Below, piece by piece: positions 8,251-15,642 of a stretch of 64,000 nucleotides of DNA (positions are counted from its first letter, which is position 1; every line of letters starts with the position of its first letter). The stretch is taken from the NCBI RefSeq assembly GCF_022763245.1, contig NZ_JALEGV010000037.1, forward strand, positions 102,971 to 166,970, given 5' to 3'. Under the pieces are notes generated by a model that saw only the letters and a program-made list of their open reading frames with translations, did not search any database and had not been told where the DNA came from. The position numbers and the translations under genes are program-made. Source of the DNA: Oricola sp. GTDB lineage: Bacteria; Pseudomonadota; Alphaproteobacteria; Rhizobiales; Rhizobiaceae.

Positions 8251-9491
8251 TGGACGATCCTTCCGGTACAGGCTGATTCAATGCAATGTTCCATCGAGGC
8301 GAGTGCCGGCTGATATCCGTAGCCGCCCAGGATGTTGACGATCTTCGCCGAATTCGACAGCAGCCGTTTCCAGCCATTGGCTTCGCCGATCTCCCGCGCA
8401 TACTGGTTGTAGAAGCAGGTTCCCTCGAGCACCTTGGCGCCGGTCGCCTCGATCCGGCCGACGAGGCCGAGCCGGAGCGCGTCCGCGAAGACGGAAGGCG
8501 ACGTGCAGACGATCATCGCGGTATCCGGATGAAGGCTCCTGCCGTCGCAAAGGGCGGCGACCTGGTTCATCTCGACCAGCGAAAGCTGGGGGGCCGCGAA
8601 AACGACGACGTCGACCGGATCGCCTTTCGCGCCGAAGCGCGCCTGCAATGCGGCGAGATCCTCGGCGCCGATCTCTTCGGCCGGCAATTTGTCCCCGCCG
8701 ACAGCGGCGAGCGTGGGGGCTTCGGTCGTGACGCCGACAATGTGAAACAACGGCGTCGAGCCGTAGCTCGCCATCGCGGCGCCGAAGTGTTTCATTTCGT
8801 CGGAGCCGGGCTGGCGCTCGATGCCTTCGATCACGGGGACGGCCCAGTAGGACCCGGATTTCTGGCCGATGACGGCGCCGAGCGCGCCCCAGCCTGTGAG
8901 GCCTTCAGGTTGATGCCGCACCACGAAGCGGCGTGTCGCCAGTCGGCGCTCGTCGAGATGGAGGCCGTAGCGGGGCGTGCGGCCGGTCAGTCCTGCGGCA
9001 AGCGCCGATGGTCCGCCCTCGAAGTTGGAGCGGGCGCCCAGAACGCTGTTGGAATAGATGACGACGCCCGTGTCGCCGAACGCAACGTGCTCGCCGTGAA
9101 CCGGCGGAAGAATGGTCTGGTAGTTGATGCAGGTGTTCGTCATCATGATGCCGAGTTCACCGCAGGCGGCGATGAAGCGTCGCTCGATCTCTGCCATTTC
9201 TTCCGTCTGGCCGAGCGGGCGATAATGGTTCAGGTCGACGCCGCGCGGATCCGTGATCATCGGAATTGCCACGCGCCGTTCCGCTTCCGGGTGGCGGGCC
9301 ATCTGCTCCACCAGCTCCAGGCCTGCGGGGCCGATCGATTCCGGGTCCGCCATCATGTGGGCCTGGGTCACTTCGACGAAATCGGCCGCATCGAACATCG
9401 TGCCGACCTTGATCATGTGATCCATCGCCCAGCGTCTTGGCTCGCCGAGCTCTCCCGCGAGCATGGCTTCTTCGACATTGCTCAATTTCAC
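8247..9491 (-). CDS. Aconitase X catalytic (large) subunit
   Basis: This 414-residue DUF521 protein is the catalytic part of aconitase X, an iron-sulfur dehydratase. Likely cluster cysteines are in TNTCINYQ (about Cys121) and in EGTCFYNQ near the C-terminus. Other family features are NSVLGARSNFEGG and the RYGLHLDERR segment. I chose GTG 9491 because GAGG lies eight bases before it and the family normally begins with a KLSNVEEAMLAGE-like helix; the open frame extends 30 codons further without support. It overlaps the small-subunit gene and lies 127 bases after the TctC-type gene on the same strand, with a strong hairpin between. The substrate may be an imported hydroxyacid or hydroxyproline-like compound, by inference only. 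Confidence 0.87.
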   Translation of the reverse strand: MKLSNVEEAMLAGELGEPRRWAMDHMIKVGTMFDAADFVEVTQAHMMADPESIGPAGLELVEQMARHPEAERRVAIPMITDPRGVDLNHYRPLGQTEEMAEIERRFIAACGELGIMMTNTCINYQTILPPVHGEHVAFGDTGVVIYSNSVLGARSNFEGGPSALAAGLTGRTPRYGLHLDERRLATRRFVVRHQPEGLTGWGALGAVIGQKSGSYWAVPVIEGIERQPGSDEMKHFGAAMASYGSTPLFHIVGVTTEAPTLAAVGGDKLPAEEIGAEDLAALQARFGAKGDPVDVVVFAAPQLSLVEMNQVAALCDGRSLHPDTAMIVCTSPSVFADALRLGLVGRIEATGAKVLEGTCFYNQYAREIGEANGWKRLLSNSAKIVNILGGYGYQPALASMEHCIESACTGRIVQ

Positions 9492-9538
9492 GTCGTAACC
9501 TCGAATGATGGGTAGTTTGGGGGCTGCGGTGCCGAGCT

Positions 9539-9573
9539 GGGCGGTTCCGGAGCGCACGCTCGCGGAACCGCCC
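9539..9573 (-). terminator. Strong hairpin between the TctC-type gene and aconitase X
   Basis: GGGCGGTTCCG at 9539-9549 is mirrored by CGGAACCGCCC at 9563-9573, and the loop itself can pair further (GAGCG with CGCTC). Lying between a binding-protein gene and an enzyme gene on the minus strand, it could be a partial terminator or 3'-end stabiliser that raises binding-protein message over enzyme message. No T-run is present. Confidence 0.55.
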
Positions 9574-9618
9574 AACGGCACCGGCCGTTCAGATCAGGCG
9601 GGGCGGTGCTTCGCCCGA

Positions 9619-10707
9619 CTATTCCATGTTCGCAGCGATGGCTTCGTCGAGCGCGCTGCGGACGTCTTCGGATGCGAAGACCTGCATGTTCTCTTCGAGA
9701 AGGGCCTCGATCGCGTCAGCCGAGATCGCCGACGGGACAGGCACGCCGATCTTTTCGAGCTGCGCGACATAGTCCGGGTCGGTATAGGCCTCAAGGATCG
9801 CCGTCTCCCAGGCATCCTGGTAGGATTGCGGCGTTTCGATCGGCAGGGCGAAGGCATGCTGCATCGCCATGGCCTTGTGGAACGTTTCCCAGCCGCGATA
9901 TGCGGCGCTGTCGACGCTGTCCGGAGCGGCGCTGCGCCAGATGTTGTCGAAGACCGGAATATCCTCCAGCCCTTTCTGGGCGACGATCTTGCCGTCGATG
10001 AATTCTCCCATCTGGCCGAGCGGAACCAGGACGCCGTCGCCGGTGATGGCTTCACGGTTGGAGCCGAAATAGGAATCGTTGGTAATGGCGATTTCCGCTT
10101 CCTGGGCGCGCACCGCGCTGACCATGCGGCCCTGCGTCGTGTAGCCGCTGACCAGCCGGAACCCGTCGGCGCCGATCGCGCTGCAGAGGAGGCGCAGGCG
10201 CAAGGCCTGGGCGTTGTCCGGCGTGTTCGCGGTGAGGAAGAAGCGGTCCGAGTATCCGGGCAGCGTGTCGGCCGTCAGGCCCGCATCCGTGCTGGTCACG
10301 AGGACATGGTTCACGCTTCTGCCGGCCACGAAGTGCAGGTCTTTCGCGCGCGCGGGCAGGCTGTCGTCAGCTTGTGCGAGAAACATGAGCGTGCCTGAGA
10401 AATATCCGATCGTCATGCCATTCGGCGCGACGGAATCGATCAGGTAGCCGACGCCGGTATTGCCCCCGGCACCCGGCCGGTTGGTGACGATGACGTTCGG
10501 ATTGCCCGGCAGGTGTTTCGCGATGTAGGGCGCGACGAGGCGAGCGGCGGTATCCGTGCCGCCGCCGGCAGCGAAATTGACCATGATCTCGACAGTTTCG
10601 CCTTCGAAATCAACGTCTTGCGCACTAGCAACGGTGATCGGCCCGAATGCTGCTGTGGTTGCCAAGGCGATTGCGAAGCTGATGGATTTTCTCGGCGTTC
10701 TAGCCAT
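9619..10707 (-). CDS. Tripartite tricarboxylate transporter substrate-binding protein (TctC/Bug family)
   Basis: This 362-residue secreted protein begins with a signal peptide (MARTPRKS followed by a hydrophobic run and ASAQ, cleavage near residue 30). The mature part has the Bug-family landmarks: an early VNFAAGGGTDTAAR loop, NRPGAGGNTGVGYL, then a two-lobed periplasmic fold. Such proteins capture a carboxylate in the periplasm and deliver it to the TctA/TctB membrane complex. I chose ATG 10707, which has a GGGAGTAT site; the open frame reaches 74 codons further upstream but carries no signal sequence there. It is divergent from the third sulfatase and is probably the partner of the TctB-like fragment at the window start. 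Confidence 0.82.
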   Translation of the reverse strand: MARTPRKSISFAIALATTAAFGPITVASAQDVDFEGETVEIMVNFAAGGGTDTAARLVAPYIAKHLPGNPNVIVTNRPGAGGNTGVGYLIDSVAPNGMTIGYFSGTLMFLAQADDSLPARAKDLHFVAGRSVNHVLVTSTDAGLTADTLPGYSDRFFLTANTPDNAQALRLRLLCSAIGADGFRLVSGYTTQGRMVSAVRAQEAEIAITNDSYFGSNREAITGDGVLVPLGQMGEFIDGKIVAQKGLEDIPVFDNIWRSAAPDSVDSAAYRGWETFHKAMAMQHAFALPIETPQSYQDAWETAILEAYTDPDYVAQLEKIGVPVPSAISADAIEALLEENMQVFASEDVRSALDEAIAANME

Positions 10708-10959
10708 CGTGGATACTCCCTGCTTGCCGTGAATCTTTGATATTATTCTTGTAGTTATGGCGGGAGAGTCGTCCTCTCGCTCGCCGCGCAGATCGTACCG
10801 CATCGCCCGTCCGATATTGTAAGCGGGAAAACAGTTCGCCCGGCCCTCTGTTTCTAAGTTGCCGTCGAGCCCAAAAGGTTTTGGATGCGCTTGCGCGCAA
10901 CACGGTATCGCTCCGACAGCCTCGTTCATACGCGCTCAAGCCCTTTGAAAGGTAACCAT

Positions 10960-12354
10960 ATGCGCCCCAATTTTCTGTTTGTAGTTTCGGATCAGCACCG
11001 CGGCGACTGGACCGATTGGTCGGGCGCGAGCTTCGTCCGCACGCCGAACCTGTCCCGCTTGGCGGAAGCCGGGACGGTCTTCGCGGACGCGATCTGTCCG
11101 GCGCCGCTTTGCGCGCCGTCGCGGATCTGCATGGCGCGCGGCCAGAACTACGGTCGGGCCACGTCGGACTGCAAGAACGGGGTCGCGCTCGACAATGACG
11201 GTCTGCTGCCGATGGACGAGGAAAACCTTTATGCCCGGCTTCAGCAGTCGGGATATGCCGTTGCCGCATGCGGCAAATCGGACCTGAGAAAGGAAGACCA
11301 GAGCTGGGGACGCGACGGTCAGCACATGTCCGGCGGACGTTCGGTCTGGAACGCTCTCGGTTTCACGCATGGCTTGGATTCGGCCGGAAAGCATGACGGC
11401 ATCTGGGCGGCGGAAGCCGGAATTCCGGAGCCGTATCTCTCGTTCCTGGCCGATCACGGCCTCGACAAGGTTCACCTGGATGATTTCGCCGGCCGGCCCT
11501 TCCCCAATTACCGCAACACCGACCCGACCAAGCTTCCCGATTTCGCCTACGGGGACAATTACGTGGCGGCGAGCGCCGAGGCGATCATGCGCGAGTTCGC
11601 CGGCGGCGAAAAGCCGTGGTTCCTTCAGGTCAATTTCAGGGGGCCCCACGAACCCATGGACATCACGGAATCCATGAAGGACGGCCAGAACGGCAGGACC
11701 TATCCGCCACTGCGCAACGGCACCGACATCACGGAAGAGAAGTATCACAAGATCGCCCGCAACTATGTCGCCATGATCGAGAATATCGACGCGCGGGTGG
11801 GTGCTTTCCTGGATCTGCTGGAGGAAACCGGTCAGTTGGAAAACACCGTGATCATCTACACCAGCGATCACGGAGAGATGCTCGGCGAAAACGGCAAATG
11901 GGGAAAGCTCGTGCCGTATTCCCCCTCTGTCGGCGTGCCGATGGTGTTCTACGGACCGGGCGTCGGAACCGGCACGGTCAACCAGCCGGTATCTCTCATC
12001 GACCTTGCTCCGACCTTCCTGGAGATCGCGGGCGCGAACCAGTTGAGCAAGGGCGACGGCGTCTCGCTTGCGCCGTATCTGCGTGGCGAGGAAACGAGTG
12101 GCGACGAACCGGTCCGGGTGTCCGGCATGGGGCCGTGGCGGTCCATTCAGGACGAGGACTACAAGCTCATTGTCGGTTACGTCCCGACGATCACCAATCC
12201 CGAGATAAGGGCGGGGCGCTGGGACGGCCAGCTGACCGCTCCGATGCTGTTCGACAGGCGCAACGATCCGCATGAGGAGCACAACATCGCGGACGCCAAC
12301 CCCGCCATCGTGGAGAAACTGTTCGGGCGGCTGGTGCAGGAATTCACTGCCTGA
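10960..12354 (+). CDS. Sulfatase (formylglycine-dependent, type I), cytoplasmic
   Basis: This third sulfatase of the cluster has 464 residues. The formylglycine signature is CAPSR at residues 51-55, SDQHRGDW near residue 10 supplies metal ligands, and TSDHGEMLGENG lies near residue 304. No signal peptide is present. I set the start at ATG 10960, where the conserved MRPNFLFVVSDQ begins and an AAAGG site precedes it; 25 additional upstream codons in frame are not family-like. It is transcribed away from the TctC-type gene, with about 250 bases of shared upstream DNA. Its sequence differs clearly from the other two sulfatases, so the cluster probably handles more than one sulfate position or substrate. 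No formylglycine-generating enzyme gene is seen in the window. Confidence 0.87.
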   Translation: MRPNFLFVVSDQHRGDWTDWSGASFVRTPNLSRLAEAGTVFADAICPAPLCAPSRICMARGQNYGRATSDCKNGVALDNDGLLPMDEENLYARLQQSGYAVAACGKSDLRKEDQSWGRDGQHMSGGRSVWNALGFTHGLDSAGKHDGIWAAEAGIPEPYLSFLADHGLDKVHLDDFAGRPFPNYRNTDPTKLPDFAYGDNYVAASAEAIMREFAGGEKPWFLQVNFRGPHEPMDITESMKDGQNGRTYPPLRNGTDITEEKYHKIARNYVAMIENIDARVGAFLDLLEETGQLENTVIIYTSDHGEMLGENGKWGKLVPYSPSVGVPMVFYGPGVGTGTVNQPVSLIDLAPTFLEIAGANQLSKGDGVSLAPYLRGEETSGDEPVRVSGMGPWRSIQDEDYKLIVGYVPTITNPEIRAGRWDGQLTAPMLFDRRNDPHEEHNIADANPAIVEKLFGRLVQEFTA

Positions 12355-12539
12355 CGATCCGTGGAACTACGGAGGCCGGGCTGGTCCGCACAGGAGCCCG
12401 GCCTCGCGGGGACGATGGTCGTCTCGTCGTCCGCCGCAAGCATTGAAGAGCGCGCGGGGCCGAAAACGAAAGCATCTCGGGGGAATGCGGCGCGGGCGGG
12501 AATTGCCTGCATGACCTCCATGGGATAGCTGTCGTCGCG

Positions 12540-13154
12540 ATGACGAAGAAAAATCGGTCACGGCTTGGCCGGCCGCCCACGATCAAGGATCCCGTCCGGA
12601 CGATTTGCGACGCGGCAGCCTCTCTCATCGCGGAGAAGGGGTACGACACGACCTCGCTTCAGGACGTGGCCAATGCGGTCGGCGTGACCAAGGCAGGCCT
12701 CTACCACTACTTTCCGACCAAGCAGGCGCTGTTCGAGACCATCGTTCTCGACACGCTCGAGGAGCTCTATCGGTACGCTTCTGCGGCAATCGCTGCTGAA
12801 ACGGATCATCGCGCGAAGCTAACCAGCTTCATGTCCGCCCACGCGGCGTATTTCTCCGAGCACGGGGAACGGTATCGCGCCAGCTTTTTCGGCCGCAGCG
12901 GGGACGAACTGGCGAACTACACGCCCCAACAGGTCGCCGCCCGGAAGGCCTATACGCGCCTGTTGGAGGAACTGCTCGAAAACGGGGTTCGCGACAACGC
13001 GTTCGTCGTGTCGGACATCCCGACATTCGCGCGCGGCATTCTCGGCATGTTGAACTGGATGGCCCGCTGGTACCGCGCGGACGGGCCTCAGACTGCGCCG
13101 CAGATCGCCGAAAGCTACGCAAAGACCATCCTCGCCGGCCTCTCGAAGGACTAG
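12540..13154 (+). CDS. TetR-family transcriptional regulator
   Basis: This 204-residue repressor-type protein has an N-terminal TetR helix-turn-helix: TTSLQDVANAVGVTKAGLYHYF at about residues 37-58 (split here as TTSLQDVANAVG and VTKAGLYHYF), followed by a helical ligand domain. A basic stretch (KKNRSRLGRPP) leads into it. It sits 86 bases upstream of the acyl-CoA dehydrogenase operon on the same strand. The gap between them holds a promoter with a palindromic operator (13201-13218), so it very likely controls that operon, probably with an acyl-CoA as inducer. That ligand is inferred from the target genes. No matching palindrome was seen before its own start. Confidence 0.88.
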   Translation: MTKKNRSRLGRPPTIKDPVRTICDAAASLIAEKGYDTTSLQDVANAVGVTKAGLYHYFPTKQALFETIVLDTLEELYRYASAAIAAETDHRAKLTSFMSAHAAYFSEHGERYRASFFGRSGDELANYTPQQVAARKAYTRLLEELLENGVRDNAFVVSDIPTFARGILGMLNWMARWYRADGPQTAPQIAESYAKTILAGLSKD

Positions 13155-13175
13155 CTGATGACCCGGACATCGGCG

Positions 13176-13204
13176 TTGACACAAAGCGCGGTTATTTATA
13201 TTAC
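13176..13204 (+). promoter_or_regulatory. Sigma70-type promoter for the acyl-CoA dehydrogenase operon
   Basis: TTGACA at 13176-13181 and TATTAC at 13199-13204 are separated by exactly 17 bases, an excellent housekeeping promoter. The gene starts at 13241. The -10 element runs into a palindromic operator, which predicts repression by the neighbouring TetR protein. Confidence 0.65.
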
Positions 13205-13218
13205 CGGCCAGACGGTAA
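13201..13218. promoter_or_regulatory. Palindromic TetR-type operator
   Basis: TTACCG at 13201-13206 and CGGTAA at 13213-13218 form a perfect 6-bp inverted repeat with a 6-base centre. It covers the end of the -10 box and the expected transcription start. Size, symmetry and position are typical of TetR-family operators, and the tetR gene ends only 46 bases upstream. Confidence 0.65.
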
Positions 13219-13240
13219 CTAAGTCGGAAAACGGATCGCC

Positions 13241-14452
13241 ATGCACGCCGAGCGAGTGGAGAAGTCATCTTCGTTGGACGCGTTTCTCTCGCGGGAGGAT
13301 CAGGAATTCAGGTTCCGGATGCGCGACTTCTTCCAGTCGGAAGTGCCTTCCGAAATCAGGGCGAAAGTCAGCGCCGGCCAGCCCCTAGCGAAGGATGACA
13401 TCGTCACCTCGCAACAGATCCTGAATGCGCACGGTCTGGCCGTCCCCCATTGGCCGGTGGAATGGGGCGGAAAGGACTGGACGCCTACACAGCGCTACCT
13501 CTTCACCGAGGAACTTCAGTTCAACGCGGTGCCGCTGCCATTGCAGTTCAACTGCTACATGGTCGGACCTGTGATCGCCGCTTTCGGCAGCGAGGACCAG
13601 AAGCGGAAGTTCCTGCCGCGCGCTGCAAATTGCGACGACTGGTGGTGTCAGGGCTTCTCGGAGCCGAATGCCGGTTCCGACCTGGCGTCACTGAAGACGA
13701 GGGCGGTGCGCGACGGTGACGACTACGTGGTCAACGGCCAGAAGACCTGGACGACATACGGTCAATATGCCGACTGGATCTTCTGCCTTGTGCGGACGGA
13801 TCCCGACGCGAAGAAGCAGCGCGGAATCTCGTTTCTCCTGATCGACCTGAACACGCCCGGCGTGGAGATGCGCCCGATCATCACGCTCGACGGAAGGCAC
13901 GAGGTCAACGAGGTCTTCTTCTCCGATGTGCGCGTGCCCGCCGAAAATCTGGTCGGCGAGGAAAATCGGGGCTGGGACTACGCCAAGTTCCTGCTGGCAA
14001 ACGAGCGGTCGGGGATCGCGCGGATCGGTCTGTCGAAGGAACGCGTCGCGCGCATCCGGCGCCGCGCGCAGGCAAAGGGCGTCTGGGATGATCCGCTGTT
14101 TCGCGCGGAGGTGATCCGCCTCGAAGTCGAACTCAAGGCCCTGGAGGTGACGCAGATGCAGATCCTCGCGCGCGCCGGCCAGGGAGACAACACGCCAGAC
14201 CCGGCGTCATCGATCCTGAAGCTGCGCGGATCGCAGCTTCAGCAGCGCGCCTCGGAACTCCTGATGGAACTCGAGGGGCCAGCGGCCTTGCGCGCGCCCG
14301 GCGATGTGACGGACGCCCATGGCGCGGCCGAGGAAGAGCTGGCCGCTGCGGCCGCGCTCAACAACTATCTGAATTTCCGAAAGGTTTCCATCTATGGCGG
14401 CTCCAACGAGATCCAGAAGAACATCGTCGCGAAGACGATCCTGAACCTGTGA
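13241..14452 (+). CDS. Acyl-CoA dehydrogenase, larger paired subunit
   Basis: This 403-residue flavoenzyme of the acyl-CoA dehydrogenase family would introduce a double bond into an acyl-CoA and pass electrons to electron-transfer flavoprotein. Landmarks are WCQGFSEPNAGSDLASL (substrate/FAD loop, about residue 134), NGQKTWTTYGQYADW, and a C-terminal YGGSNEIQKNIVAK. It is followed after seven bases by a shorter, diverged family member (14460), the arrangement found in pimeloyl-CoA and steroid side-chain dehydrogenases that act as heteromers. The TetR-regulated promoter lies directly upstream. The substrate chain is unknown. Confidence 0.87.
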   Translation: MHAERVEKSSSLDAFLSREDQEFRFRMRDFFQSEVPSEIRAKVSAGQPLAKDDIVTSQQILNAHGLAVPHWPVEWGGKDWTPTQRYLFTEELQFNAVPLPLQFNCYMVGPVIAAFGSEDQKRKFLPRAANCDDWWCQGFSEPNAGSDLASLKTRAVRDGDDYVVNGQKTWTTYGQYADWIFCLVRTDPDAKKQRGISFLLIDLNTPGVEMRPIITLDGRHEVNEVFFSDVRVPAENLVGEENRGWDYAKFLLANERSGIARIGLSKERVARIRRRAQAKGVWDDPLFRAEVIRLEVELKALEVTQMQILARAGQGDNTPDPASSILKLRGSQLQQRASELLMELEGPAALRAPGDVTDAHGAAEEELAAAAALNNYLNFRKVSIYGGSNEIQKNIVAKTILNL

Positions 14453-14459
14453 GGCTGCC

Positions 14460-15524
14460 GTGAAAGCGCTAACCGACGAACACCGAATGCTCCAGGACAG
14501 CATCGAAGGCATTCTGTCTTCGACCAGCGACGCCGACGCCGTCTGGACCCAGCTTGCAGAATTGGGAATGCTCGGCCTGACGATCTCTGAGGCCGACGAC
14601 GGCGCGGGGCTGGGGCTGGCCGAACTGCTCCTCTTCGCCCACGGCTTCGGGCAGGCGGGCGTCTCGACGCATTATCTGGGCGCCGAGATCCTCGCCATGC
14701 CGTTGCTGGCCGCGCAATCGTCGCATCCAGCCGTCGCCGGCCTGCTTGCGGATTGTGTCGCCGGCACACGGATCGCCACACTGGCGCTCGACGACTTGGC
14801 GCCCGTGACGGCGACACGTGCCGCTGGCGGCGGGTTCGTGATCAGCGGCGTGAAGACGCTTGTCCCGTCAGGTTCAAAGGCTGGAATCATCGTGCTGTCG
14901 GCATCGCTTGACGACGCTCCGGCACTGTTCGTCCTCGACACCGAGACCGACGGGATCACGCGCGTACCCTATGAACCGGCCGCCTCCGGCGCGGGTGCCG
15001 ATGTCGTGTTCGACGCCGTGGGCGTCGACGAAGCCGCGCTCCTGGCCAAGGGCGACGAGGCGGATCGGCTGATCGCCGATGCGCGGGCTCGTGGTTTGCT
15101 TGCGGTCTGCGCGGACATGCTCGGTTGCATGGAAAAGCTGCTCGACCTGACCGTCGACTACCTGCGCACCCGGCAGCAATTCGGCCAGCCTCTCGCGTCG
15201 TTTCAGGTGCTGCAGCACGCAGCCGTGGACATGTATGTCGAACTCGAAACCGCCCGCGCGATGCTGGACTACGGCGTTCGCCTCTATGACGCCCCTCAGA
15301 ATGAGCGGGCGCATGCGTTGGACGCGGTGAAATTCAAACTGAACGCTGCGGCCAAGACCGTCGGTGAATCCGCGGTGCAGCTTCACGGCGGTATCGGCAT
15401 GACGATGGAAAGCCTCACGGGCCGCCTCTTCGCGCGCCTCACCGCCGACCGGCTCTCGTTCGGTGACAGTCGCGCGTGCCTGGCGCGTCTCGTCGCCAAC
15501 GACGCCAGCATCGCATTGAGTTGA
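14460..15524 (+). CDS. Acyl-CoA dehydrogenase, shorter paired subunit
   Basis: This 354-residue acyl-CoA dehydrogenase homologue is shorter and more diverged than its neighbour. It keeps a family C-terminal region (LRTRQQFGQPLASFQVLQH, then AVQLHGGIGMTMES) but has a reduced central beta domain, as in the small subunits of heteromeric acyl-CoA dehydrogenases. The GTG start at 14460 follows a GAGG site and lies seven bases after the larger subunit's stop, so the two are translated together. A joint alpha2beta2-like enzyme for a branched, dicarboxylic or ring-bearing acyl-CoA is plausible. Whether this subunit binds FAD cannot be judged by eye. Confidence 0.83.
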   Translation: MKALTDEHRMLQDSIEGILSSTSDADAVWTQLAELGMLGLTISEADDGAGLGLAELLLFAHGFGQAGVSTHYLGAEILAMPLLAAQSSHPAVAGLLADCVAGTRIATLALDDLAPVTATRAAGGGFVISGVKTLVPSGSKAGIIVLSASLDDAPALFVLDTETDGITRVPYEPAASGAGADVVFDAVGVDEAALLAKGDEADRLIADARARGLLAVCADMLGCMEKLLDLTVDYLRTRQQFGQPLASFQVLQHAAVDMYVELETARAMLDYGVRLYDAPQNERAHALDAVKFKLNAAAKTVGESAVQLHGGIGMTMESLTGRLFARLTADRLSFGDSRACLARLVANDASIALS

Positions 15525-15642
15525 ATCCGGAACGGCCCACCCTTCTTCGAGGCCGATTCCCTTTTCTCAGTGCCATTCCCGCCATGCTCGGGCTTCCGCC
15601 CAGCGTCGAACACAGAATCGTGAAAGCAATGGAGAGCCCGTG

